NCBI RefSeq assembly: GCF_900452385.1 | Contig: NZ_UGOA01000001.1 | Location: 1-64,000, forward strand | DNA: 64,000 nucleotides | Reading direction: 5' to 3' | DNA from: Legionella donaldsonii | Lineage (GTDB): Bacteria; Pseudomonadota; Gammaproteobacteria; Legionellales; Legionellaceae | In this document: one piece after another, positions 57,101 through 63,770 of the stretch | Layout: every line of letters begins with the position of its first letter | Position numbering within the stretch: the first letter of the stretch is position 1 | Translations under genes and position numbers: made by a program | The notes under the pieces: generated by a model | What the model was told of the DNA's origin: nothing | Databases searched by the model: none | The model's input: the letters and a program-made list of their open reading frames with translations, nothing else

Positions 57101-58144
57101 GGCGGGTAAAGGGCGTGCTCTCCTATAAAGCCGTTGAATCGCCTGCAACTGTTCTGGCGACAAATGAGGTTTGATATCCAGTGTTACTGCATTGGTCTCA
57201 TTAGTTAGAATATCTTTTAAATGCGAAGCAGCCTGCTCGACACAGTTTTCATTTCTTAGGTGTTCACAAACATCGTTTAATGAGAGTCCTGCCTTCGTTT
57301 TTAACAGTAGTAACGCTTGTTTCAGTGGGGGAGGAAGTGATTCCAAATAGCCAAAGAAATCGGTTACGGCTTTTTGAGCCTCGAGGCTGGCTTCGATTTC
57401 CCCGGTTAAGGTTTCCCCGCCTAAAAGAAACTGTTGAATGAGCTCTTGAATGACTTCTCGTGGTGATAGCCCTTTACTGACTACCATTAAGTTCTTTTGA
57501 AGCGTTTTGAAGGCTTCATTATGCTGATAAAGTGCGGCGGCTAATTCTGGGTATTGCTTTTGAAAGGCATCAAAGAATTTTTCATGGGTGACGAAATCGA
57601 ATTGTACGAGGTTAGTCACATCAAAAAGTTGATTGCCGCTAACAGCAAGTTCACTTAAAGCAGCACGCGATGGTTCCTGGTTTAAACTGCTAAGGTCTCT
57701 TTCTTTAAAATGGAAGACAGGGTTTTTGGCGCGTTCGCGTAATGAATCCTGGCTTGCATTAGAGCCAACTTCATAGCTAACCAGGGAGGAGAGATTGGGG
57801 GTCAGGATGCCTAACAGGTCTCCCATGATTTTAGGCTCAAATAAACGTTCGGCAAGTTGCCAGTACAATTGATTGCATTCCCCCTCGGGCATGGCAAAGA
57901 GGCTTAAACAAGTGCCGGCATTTTGTTCAGCACGTTGTTTACAACGCTCTAAAAAACCTTGCCGAAATACATCGATGCCTTGTTTAAGAAGCGTTAGTAA
58001 AGCGTCAATTTCATCACGAAGCTCTTGCTGAATCGTTTGTGCCTTAAGGCTTGGGTAACCATGGGGGACAATTATAGGGTCTTGAATTAGAGCCTGTTTT
58101 TCGACGAGTAAATGATATAATTCTTCAGTGAGTAAATTAGCCAC
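51107..58144 (-). CDS. Giant triple-module ankyrin-like repeat protein, candidate effector
   Basis: The 2345-residue protein (about 260 kDa) starts at GTG 58144 after GAGG. It contains three tandem copies of an unrecognised ~430-residue module, beginning near residues 1, 900 and 1485. Each module carries AGTCLSLFAMP(E/D)GECNQLYW, the segment SQLF-VTNL-QFDF-THEKFF and LLLGGETLTGE. Each is followed by 37-residue repeats of the form LPE-S-D-RLAAV--KNS-GNS-LHLAANNPEALKAILTS: about eleven after module 1, three to four after module 2, seven after module 3. GNS-LHLAA resembles the ankyrin TPLHLAA core. The C-terminus has a helical part, a hydrophobic hairpin (about 2285-2315) and an acidic tail EIEEET-type. 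No signal peptide. Antisense frames along its length are shadows. Delivery by Dot/Icm is an inference. Confidence 0.85.
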   Translation of the reverse strand: MANLLTEELYHLLVEKQALIQDPIIVPHGYPSLKAQTIQQELRDEIDALLTLLKQGIDVFRQGFLERCKQRAEQNAGTCLSLFAMPEGECNQLYWQLAERLFEPKIMGDLLGILTPNLSSLVSYEVGSNASQDSLRERAKNPVFHFKERDLSSLNQEPSRAALSELAVSGNQLFDVTNLVQFDFVTHEKFFDAFQKQYPELAAALYQHNEAFKTLQKNLMVVSKGLSPREVIQELIQQFLLGGETLTGEIEASLEAQKAVTDFFGYLESLPPPLKQALLLLKTKAGLSLNDVCEHLRNENCVEQAASHLKDILTNETNAVTLDIKPHLSPEQLQAIQRLYRRARPLPAASTNATTTLPIHYLEENLNQLVIDDEQAYLNLLLAFPPGYYSLLFRHAQITCEPALPDELGEMIENGFFNREQLAALNQAIVGNMERLGGLSECLHFALYNNYELLELILTPLPSDERLAPFKIKYRKDKTFLHFMIEAPEALRIVLPLLPESERLALVNEKEITGNSALHLSANNPDALKAILTSLPETDRLVAVSTKNSKHSSTLHLAANNPEALKAILESLPESDRLAAINIKNSDGDRILHVAADNPEALKVILTSLPESARLTAVKKKNSEGNSSLHYVIDKREALETILTLLPEDQRWEAVQQRNSNNASLLHRLVYHKKNALSMVFGLLHESHRLAAIQEKNRAGNSLLQRLFSQPETIIMLLTLLPKTDRFAAITEKDDRGNTLLYRVEMQALATILELLPETERLAALTIQNKRGKSVLHTMSIDNSPAMTAVLTAVPEEKRLAVLRDRDYEGEQSLLLRIADEPKILQAILTLLPQTDRLTALIEEDGEDNKILYQFADSSETLQAILALLSPADYDIAIKEIDYYKQATLFNFLQEKRRLLKDVGVAHDYPSLKAETIQQELHDEIEALIKLLGEGLETFRLGFLERCKQRAEQNAGTCLSLFAMPEGECNQLYWQIAERLFEPKTMGDLLGILAPNITSLVSYEVASDVSQDSLRERAKNPAFHFEERDLSSLNQEPSRAALSELAVSGNQLFDVTNLVQFDFVTHEKFFDAFQKQYPELAAALYQHNEAFKTLQKNLMVVSKGLSPREVIQELIQQFLLGGETLTGEIEASLEAQKAVTDFFGYLESLPDAMKEALLRLETQSGTSLTGVCEHLRNETCVELAASYLKDILRNEANAVTLDTRPHGSPEQLQAIQRLYGRTRPLPAASTNTTTTLPIQYLGEGLKQLVIEDEQAYLNLLLAVPPSYYTLLLKHVQTSCDPDLPGELGEMMRSGLFNREQFTALNHAIVANRERFGGFTETLRFALNYSNYELLGLVLTSLSPDERLAQFKVNYDGDDGYRYTLLHMMSGKPEALATALTLLPESERLAAIHEEDSEGNSVLHLAVNNPDALKAILTSLPASARLKAIDKKNSAGNSVLHIAINSPRALQTILDLLSPKEQAAVKEEEDYKRMTLVNLLQEKRALLKDLGIAHDYPSLRAEVIEQELHIQIESLLQILPHCKDLEAFGQVFLVWCKSRAEENAGTCLSLFAMPDGECNQLYWQIAELLFKPKTMGDMLGLLAPHVTTLVNYEVNSDASQDSLRERTRNPLFRFQEKSLACLEQTPSRAALRELAVSGSQLFEVANLIQFDFSTHEKFFNAFQKQYPNLADALYQHNDAFKTLQKNLVLVSKGQTPREVINEFIQQLLLGGETLTGEPFASIDTQKAVTDFFGYLESLPNTLKEALLTLQTKEVALFSLHNVCEHLRRENCVELAASYLKDILRNEANAATLDSRPHFSPEQLQATQRLYGRTRPLPATGTNTTTTLPTYYLEDNLKQLVINDEQAYLSLLLAFPPSYYTLLFKHAQISCEPALPVELGDMIENGLFNNEQLTALNQAIVDNRERLGGFFECMQFALNYNNYELAKWVLTSLPPEQRVARLTEKDEVENTLLHAIAKLPEILTIALTLLPESERLAIINGKGSKGKSVLQLAAKNPQALKAILMSLPESDRLAAVNEKNGNGDSTLHLAAYNQKSLETILTALPAIQRWDAVNEENGKHINLLRQIANKTDTLAMVFGLLHESHRSLANKVNNLLIGTIYSSETLTTLLALIPETERLAALKDDRGNIILPDLYARYLFNLKDILPLLPNSDLLEFVTAKGGDYQNILKRITTREEFITLLDLLPEAVPLTSSTYSAKKNAQISLLYSNINQLRSYGRKLYDQLNDKEAETEGKKAIFLALNLNHFANKFVDAQNNEERQIAKMAFEKELRKGILDMQHRALWKPILANIVLAATGLGLLVIAGKVCLTGSAFFMQTERHKQIDKIASTFTVLQIEEETPLVSASI
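54702..55009. repeat. 308-bp identical internal repeat, copy A
   Basis: This block inside module 2 of the giant gene is identical at every base I compared to 57339-57646 in module 1 (offset 2637). Flanking module sequence diverges, so the identity is local. Confidence 0.85.
57339..57646. repeat. 308-bp identical internal repeat, copy B
   Basis: This is the partner of 54702-55009, lying in module 1 of the giant gene. It encodes the segment around KAVTDFFGYLESLP to LAVSGNQLFDV (read on the minus strand). Confidence 0.85.
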
Positions 58145-58218
58145 AAAAACCTCAAGGTATTGATTAATTAAGTGTCCCGGCAGTTCTCTACCGCGAGTGT
58201 CAATAAAAAAATAACCTC

Positions 58219-61200
58219 TTAAGTGGAGGGGCCACTCAAACTGGTTTTTAAGAGACTGGCGATTTCATCGGCGCTGGAATTGGCCGAAGAACGCGGTTCC
58301 TCTGCGAGCAAAGCAGTAAAGTCCGTAGCGATTTTAGCCATTTGTTTATGCCGTTCGGTTTGCATAAAAAAGGTGGTTCCGGTCATATATAGTTTCCAAC
58401 CAATGGCCAGCAGACCAAGACCTGTAGCCGCAATGACGATATTAGCGAGAATAGGTTTCCACAATGCGCGGTGTTGCATATCAAACATACTCTGCTGTAA
58501 TCCTCGCTGAAACTTTCTTTGTGCGGCCTCTTGCTCTGCTTCATTTTGGGCATGAATGAATTGGTTGGCGAAGTGACTGAGACTGATTGCCAAGCAAAGG
58601 GCTTTTTTACCCTCCGTTTCGGCTTTCTTGTCATTGGGTTGATTATATAATTTCAGCCCGTAGCTTTTTAACTGATTAATTTTGTTAGAAAGCGCTTGAA
58701 TTTGTTCGTTCTTTTTAACTGAGTAGGCTGGATTCGTTGGCGTTACTACCACAGGCAATAAATTCAAGGCTGCTTCAAAATCTTCTCTAACAATGATTCG
58801 CCGGAGGAGGATTTGCCCATTAACAAGATCCGCAGTGACGGCATCAAGACGATCGGCCGGCGGTAATAGCTCTAAAATCAGGCTAAAACCTTCTGGTATC
58901 TGTCTACTGGCAAAGTGCAAAATGCCCTCGTTATTAGCAGTCCTTGCTTCGAGGAGAGTAGCTAGCCGCTCCTCTGTGGATAACGAAGAAATAATAAGCT
59001 TCACTAACCCATAATTTTTATAGGTTATGGCAAATTCCAGGTTTGCAGAAAAACCAGCGAGTTGCGCAGTATTTTCAATAAGAAGCTGGTTAAGATCATT
59101 TAACTGTCCGCTATTAAAGAGTCCGCTTGTTATCATCGTACCCAGCTCTTCTGACGGGGTCGGAGCATAAGCCATAGCAGCAAGGACAATATCGCTTATG
59201 GTAGCTTTCCATTCCGGATATCGCAGATCGGGAAGAGCTTGTTGTAGTACTTCAAGAAAATGCTTTTGTGCCACTTGTTGCTCGGCATCGGTTTGCGCAC
59301 TAATAACACGATTGGCAAAATGGCTAAGACTTATTGCCAGGGAAATGACTTTTTTGCCTGTCGCTTCAGCGTTTCTATCATCAATCTGGTTATATAATTC
59401 CAGGCCATGATTCTTTAACTGCTGGATATGATTATAAAGCGTTGCAATTTGTTCGTTCTGCTTTGCTGAGTGAGCAGCGTTTGGGGGAGGAGGGACGATC
59501 TCAGGCAACAAATTCAATATTTCTTTAAATACATCCCTGCTCAACGTTACTTCAAGGGCATTTAGGTCGGAGAATATTCTTTCAGTAACGGCATTCAAGC
59601 GATCAGTCGGCGGTAAGAGCGCCAACATCACTTTGAATACTTCAATATGAAGAGCTCCTCGGAATAAACCACTTTTTCCCCTTCTCTCTGTTCTAAGTGC
59701 AGTGAGGCGATCTTTCTCAGGTAATAAGCTTAATGTAGTACCTATGACCTCAGGATCCGCTGTTAAGTATAAAACCGTAGGGTGACCTTCTGTGGCTGTA
59801 ATTGCAGTTAGACGATGCTCTTCGGGCAACAATTCCAAAATCCAATGGAATTGTGATGGCATTCTAACTGTGGCGAAAGCCAACATAGGGGTGCCATCAG
59901 AGAGTTTAGCTTCAACGAGTGCAGCCAGTCGTTCCTCAAGGGGTAACGACGTGAGAATGAGTTTGAGTAATTCATAATTTTTGTGAGCTATGGCTATTCG
60001 TAGACTTTCAGAAAACCCACCCAATTGCTCAATCAGAAAAGCGGCAGGTTGTTCCTCTTGCGCCAATAAAGAGAAAATGAGTTTTACTAACTCATCATTG
60101 TGATGATCGAGGGCAAACTGTAAACAGGCAGAAAACCCACCCAATGTTTCCCTATTATCAAGAATGGCTTGATTAATGGCGGTTAGTTGTTCCCCTAAAA
60201 AAATTCCACTTGCCATCATTTCTCCCAGTGACGTGGCATCGTAGGAAATTTGTGCATATTTGAACAATAAGGGGTAATAACCTGGAGGAAAGGCAAGGAG
60301 CAGATCTAAAAGGACATGCATATCCTTAATAACCAGTTCTTCCAGGTTTTTCTTAAGATAGTGCAGGGGGAGTGCCGTTGGGCTATCACTTACTGAAGAC
60401 AAAGCATGAGACTTGCCATAGGACTTGTGAATACGCTGTAATTGTTCTGGCGATAAATCCGGTCTGGTATCCAGAATAGCTGCATTCTCCTTGTTATTTA
60501 GAATTTCCTGTAAATAGCCAGCAGCCTGCTCCACACAATTTTCAGCTCTTAAATGCTCACAAACGTAGTCCAATGAAATGCCAGATGACAGTGTTTCTAA
60601 CTCGAATAGCGCTTCCTTTAGGGTGTCGGGAAGCGATTCCAAATAAACAAAAAAATCGGTTGCCGCCCTTTGTGCCTCAAGACTGGCATAGGTTTCCCCG
60701 GTTAAGGTTTCCCCGCCTAAAAGGAACTGTTGGATGAACTCTTTAATCACTTCTCGGGGTGATTGGCCTTTGCTGACTGCCAATAAATGTTGGCGTAGTT
60801 TTTTAAATGTTTCATTATGCTGATAAAGGGCTTCAGCTAACTCTGGATATTGTTGGGAGAGGCTGTTAAAGAATTTTGTATGGGTAGTAAACTCCCATTG
60901 TACGAGGTCAGTCACATCAAAAAGCTGCCTGCCACTGACGGCAAATTGGCTTAAGGCAGCAGGGGAAGGTTCTTGGGTTAAACAGGCAAGATTTTTTGCC
61001 TCAAAATGAAAAACTGGATTTTTTACGCGTTCGCGCAGAGACTGTTGGCGAGTTTCCTCAGTCACTTCATAGCTAATCAACAGGGTGTTATCAGGAAGCA
61101 ACAGCGCCAACATGTCTCCCATGGTCTGGGGCTCAAAGAGACGTTCGGCAATTTGCCAATACAATTGATTGCATTCCCCCTCGGGCATGGCAAAGAGGCT

Positions 61201-61440
61201 TAAACAAGTACCGGCATTTTGTTCAGCACGTTGTTTACAACGCGCTAAAAAACCTTGCCGAAATACATCGATACCTTGTTTAAGAAGCGTTAATAAAGCG
61301 TCAATTTCATCACCAAGCTCTTGCTGAATCGTTTGTGCCTTAAGGCTTGGGTAACCATGGGGGACAATTATAGGGTCTTGAATTAGAGCCTGTTTTTCGA
61401 CGAGTAAATGATATAATTCTTCAGTGAGTAAATTAGCCAC
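58219..61440 (-). CDS. Paralogue of the giant repeat protein (1073 residues)
   Basis: The gene starts at GTG 61440 after GAGG. Its first ~80 residues are almost identical to the giant protein, with a few differences such as Gly for Arg, and the similarity includes the ribosome-binding leader. It has one N-terminal module (about 1-440), then degenerate LP-E-R-L-A repeats. A helical C-terminal unit is present twice: about 640-725 (GKKVISLAISLSHFANRV) and again about 905-990 (GKKALCLAISLSHFANQF). It ends with a hydrophobic hairpin (about 995-1025), then MQTERHKQ and a Ser/Glu-rich tail. It lies 74 bases upstream of the giant gene on the same strand. Function unknown; effector status is inferred. 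Confidence 0.85.
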   Translation of the reverse strand: MANLLTEELYHLLVEKQALIQDPIIVPHGYPSLKAQTIQQELGDEIDALLTLLKQGIDVFRQGFLARCKQRAEQNAGTCLSLFAMPEGECNQLYWQIAERLFEPQTMGDMLALLLPDNTLLISYEVTEETRQQSLRERVKNPVFHFEAKNLACLTQEPSPAALSQFAVSGRQLFDVTDLVQWEFTTHTKFFNSLSQQYPELAEALYQHNETFKKLRQHLLAVSKGQSPREVIKEFIQQFLLGGETLTGETYASLEAQRAATDFFVYLESLPDTLKEALFELETLSSGISLDYVCEHLRAENCVEQAAGYLQEILNNKENAAILDTRPDLSPEQLQRIHKSYGKSHALSSVSDSPTALPLHYLKKNLEELVIKDMHVLLDLLLAFPPGYYPLLFKYAQISYDATSLGEMMASGIFLGEQLTAINQAILDNRETLGGFSACLQFALDHHNDELVKLIFSLLAQEEQPAAFLIEQLGGFSESLRIAIAHKNYELLKLILTSLPLEERLAALVEAKLSDGTPMLAFATVRMPSQFHWILELLPEEHRLTAITATEGHPTVLYLTADPEVIGTTLSLLPEKDRLTALRTERRGKSGLFRGALHIEVFKVMLALLPPTDRLNAVTERIFSDLNALEVTLSRDVFKEILNLLPEIVPPPPNAAHSAKQNEQIATLYNHIQQLKNHGLELYNQIDDRNAEATGKKVISLAISLSHFANRVISAQTDAEQQVAQKHFLEVLQQALPDLRYPEWKATISDIVLAAMAYAPTPSEELGTMITSGLFNSGQLNDLNQLLIENTAQLAGFSANLEFAITYKNYGLVKLIISSLSTEERLATLLEARTANNEGILHFASRQIPEGFSLILELLPPADRLDAVTADLVNGQILLRRIIVREDFEAALNLLPVVVTPTNPAYSVKKNEQIQALSNKINQLKSYGLKLYNQPNDKKAETEGKKALCLAISLSHFANQFIHAQNEAEQEAAQRKFQRGLQQSMFDMQHRALWKPILANIVIAATGLGLLAIGWKLYMTGTTFFMQTERHKQMAKIATDFTALLAEEPRSSANSSADEIASLLKTSLSGPST

Positions 61441-61801
61441 AAAAACCTCAAATTATCGATTAATTTAGCGCACCCACACTATTTCTTTATGCGGGTTCTT
61501 TAAATGTAAAAAATAAAAGGTTAGGCAGCGGGACTACCCAGTTCAGTTTTCAACTGGCTGGCGATTTCATCGGAGGTGGAATTGGCCGAACGCGCTTCTT
61601 CTACCTGCAAGGTAGCGAAGTTAGCAGCAATTTTAGCTATTTGTTCATGTCGTTCGGTTTGCATAAAAAAGGTACTTTTTGATTAAGTAGACTTTCAGAG
61701 TATTTATTATAACAAAATAATACAGATTAGGGAATTATTAGTCATCAAGGTAAGTAATTATTCGTAACATTCTACCTAACCCTAAGATATTTTTGACTCT
61801 T
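61441..61801. other. Gap holding a C-terminal remnant of a third paralogue
   Basis: This 361-base stretch comprises the short leader of the 1073-residue gene, the pseudogene fragment at 61521-61681, and about 120 AT-rich bases with nothing recognised. Confidence 0.6.
61521..61681 (-). pseudogene. C-terminal stump of a third giant-repeat paralogue
   Basis: Translated on the minus strand, the fragment reads STFFMQTERHEQIAKIAANF, then a Glu- and Ser-rich stretch, and SDEIASQLKTELGSPAA before TAA at 61521-61523. This aligns with the last ~51 residues of the 1073-residue protein (TTFFMQTERHKQMAKIATDF, then DEIASLLKTSLSGPST). Just upstream the frame meets a stop and the similarity ends abruptly at about 61682. 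The rest of the gene was probably deleted. The internal ATG could in principle make a 47-residue peptide, but there is no ribosome site. Confidence 0.85.
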
Positions 61802-62293
61802 TTATTGTCTCAAAGGCGTGCTAATCGCGTTTTCAAAACAATCCCTAACGCCAATCGTAATGTGGAAAAAAATTTCCTGGCCCTTAAATATGGGCTTTTC
61901 TGCCAGATGATGGTTTTGGCGAAAAGTGGTTAGGGAAGGCGAACTCACTGCAAGGGCAAAATATTCTCTTGAGCCATACTGAGCTTTCAGTAATCCGCAA
62001 ATTGAAAAAGAATGTAGTTGTCCGACTACTCTTTGCGGCACGTTAGCTTCTTCCGGATAAATAACGGAAATATGAGCGCCGACATCGTCAGGTGGGATAA
62101 AATAGGCCGGTTTTTCAATGACGCCATATTCATTCAGGTAAGGATGAGTATGGTGAATATAGTCATCATTAATTTTTAAATAACAGAAGTTATCACGCTG
62201 TTGAATAACACCTTCCGCAGCTAATTGGTTGGTAACCTGCAATACACGCTCACCAGCTAACTCGGTCACAATTATTTTCTCAAATTTGTCCAT
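61802..62293 (-). CDS. 2H-phosphoesterase-like protein
   Basis: The 163-residue soluble protein shows two H-h-(S/T)-h motifs, His74-Ile-Ser-Val in VGAHISVIYP and His144-Ile-Thr-Ile in IFFHITIGVR. This is the double-histidine signature of the 2H phosphoesterase superfamily (RNA ligase/CPDase-like enzymes acting on 2',3'-cyclic or 2'-5' phosphodiesters). The motif spacing of 70 is compatible. This is a motif-based call. The N-terminal ~60 residues have no recognised fold. The gene lies 35 bases downstream of the MATE gene on the same strand. Confidence 0.65.
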   Translation of the reverse strand: MDKFEKIIVTELAGERVLQVTNQLAAEGVIQQRDNFCYLKINDDYIHHTHPYLNEYGVIEKPAYFIPPDDVGAHISVIYPEEANVPQRVVGQLHSFSICGLLKAQYGSREYFALAVSSPSLTTFRQNHHLAEKPIFKGQEIFFHITIGVRDCFENAISTPLRQ

Positions 62294-62328
62294 TTGACAT
62301 CATAAAAAAGGGTGTCGCGGAAGTATAA

Positions 62329-63690
62329 CTAATTTTCTCGAGCCATTCTCACCTTTATTTTTTTGTTAAAACGCCATAGCAACAAAGACATACTGAACCC
62401 AGCCCCTATTGCCATTCCAGACCATAGGCCAACCCCACCGAAATTGAATCGAGTTGCCAGTAAGTACCCAACCGGTAAGGCGATACCCCAGAAGCTAATG
62501 ATCGAAGTGATTAAGGTAAAATGGGTATCTTTTAAAGCACGTAAAGCACCAAATAAGGTGATTCGTGTCGCTTCTAATAATTGAAATACGGCACTGACGA
62601 CAAATAATTGTTTGGTGTAATTGATTATGAGGGCGTTTTGCGGGTTTTTGACATCCAAATCAATGGCGATTAATAGGTTTGGCCATCGCCAATAAATGAT
62701 AGCAAACAAACTCATAAAGCTGATTGAAAGGCAAAGACCTGCGTAATTGGCATGCTTTGCGGCAACAATTTCATTGGCTCCAATTAAATGTCCCATACGA
62801 ACGGTTACCGCCTGCGCAACAGAAAAAATAACACTCATGAGTGTCCCCATGTATTGCAAGGCAATTTGGTTGGCAGCAAGTAATTGCGGGCTTAGGGAGC
62901 CCATGATCAACGTTAAGGCAAAGAAAAAGCCGACTTCAAAGCAGTACATCACGCCCATAGGTAATCCAATTTTCAATAATTCCCAAATAAATGCAGGCTT
63001 TTCGCGGGTAAAAACAGCGCTAAAATAAACTTGGTAATGTTTATTGACCAAGACGTAGGCCGATAAAATAAAAGCCATGATCCAATAGCTGATAGTGGTC
63101 CCCCAACCAGCACCCGCAATGCCTAAAGCGGGCATGCCGAATTGTCCAAAAATGAGAGAAAAACTAAAAAACAAGGCCAGCAAAACAGACAAGGTGGTAA
63201 ATAACATCACCACACGGCCATGCCCCAGGCCGATTATAAATTCAAAGAGCGCGACAACGATGAAAGTAGGTAATAGGCCCCAGGTCAATGCGTGTAAATA
63301 AGGTTCTGCCAGCAAAGCCAATGAGGGCTTTTGTCCAAAGAATAGAAAGAGAGGTGCCATGTTCCAAAATAAGAAGATGGCGGGAATAGAAAGCAACACG
63401 GCCAATAAAAGCCCATCGCGAACAACGCTGGCCACTCCATGTCGATCTTGTGCCCCATGCTTGTGTGCTATCAAAACATTAATAGAACCCAGGGTTCCGT
63501 AGATAATGACAACAAAAACACCAAATAACCAACTGACGAGAGCGCCAGCAGCCATTGCCTCGTGACTTAAATGAGCGAGGAATACGGTTTCAAAAAATCC
63601 TATGGAGGCACTCACCAGACCCGATATGACAAGTGGGGATGCTAACTTAAGCAAAGGATAGAAATCATTTTTAAGGATCTTCAACCACAT
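62329..63690 (-). CDS. MATE-family multidrug/cation efflux protein
   Basis: The start is fixed by a perfect AGGAGG six bases before the ATG at 63690; a frame to 63780 is open but unsupported. The 453-residue product has about 12 membrane segments in two similar halves. The first half begins LLKLASPLVISGLVSASIGFFETVFLAHLS near residue 12; the second has KIGLPMGVMYCFEVGFFFALTLIMGSL near 238. MATE proteins export organic cations coupled to H+ or Na+. No regulator is adjacent. It lies downstream of the CDF transporter on the same strand. Confidence 0.93.
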   Translation of the reverse strand: MWLKILKNDFYPLLKLASPLVISGLVSASIGFFETVFLAHLSHEAMAAGALVSWLFGVFVVIIYGTLGSINVLIAHKHGAQDRHGVASVVRDGLLLAVLLSIPAIFLFWNMAPLFLFFGQKPSLALLAEPYLHALTWGLLPTFIVVALFEFIIGLGHGRVVMLFTTLSVLLALFFSFSLIFGQFGMPALGIAGAGWGTTISYWIMAFILSAYVLVNKHYQVYFSAVFTREKPAFIWELLKIGLPMGVMYCFEVGFFFALTLIMGSLSPQLLAANQIALQYMGTLMSVIFSVAQAVTVRMGHLIGANEIVAAKHANYAGLCLSISFMSLFAIIYWRWPNLLIAIDLDVKNPQNALIINYTKQLFVVSAVFQLLEATRITLFGALRALKDTHFTLITSIISFWGIALPVGYLLATRFNFGGVGLWSGMAIGAGFSMSLLLWRFNKKIKVRMAREN

Positions 63691-63770
63691 ACTTTGCCTC
63701 CTGAATAGTTGGATGCTAACGGTTCGGTACCCGTGCAGCAAAGCGCTGGAGCGACGGTTATAAGGATTGC

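Noticed and set aside
51107-61440. CRISPR or tandem-repeat array
   Set aside because: The periodicity is 111 bases within a single reading frame and the units diverge as protein repeats. There are no spacers or cas genes.
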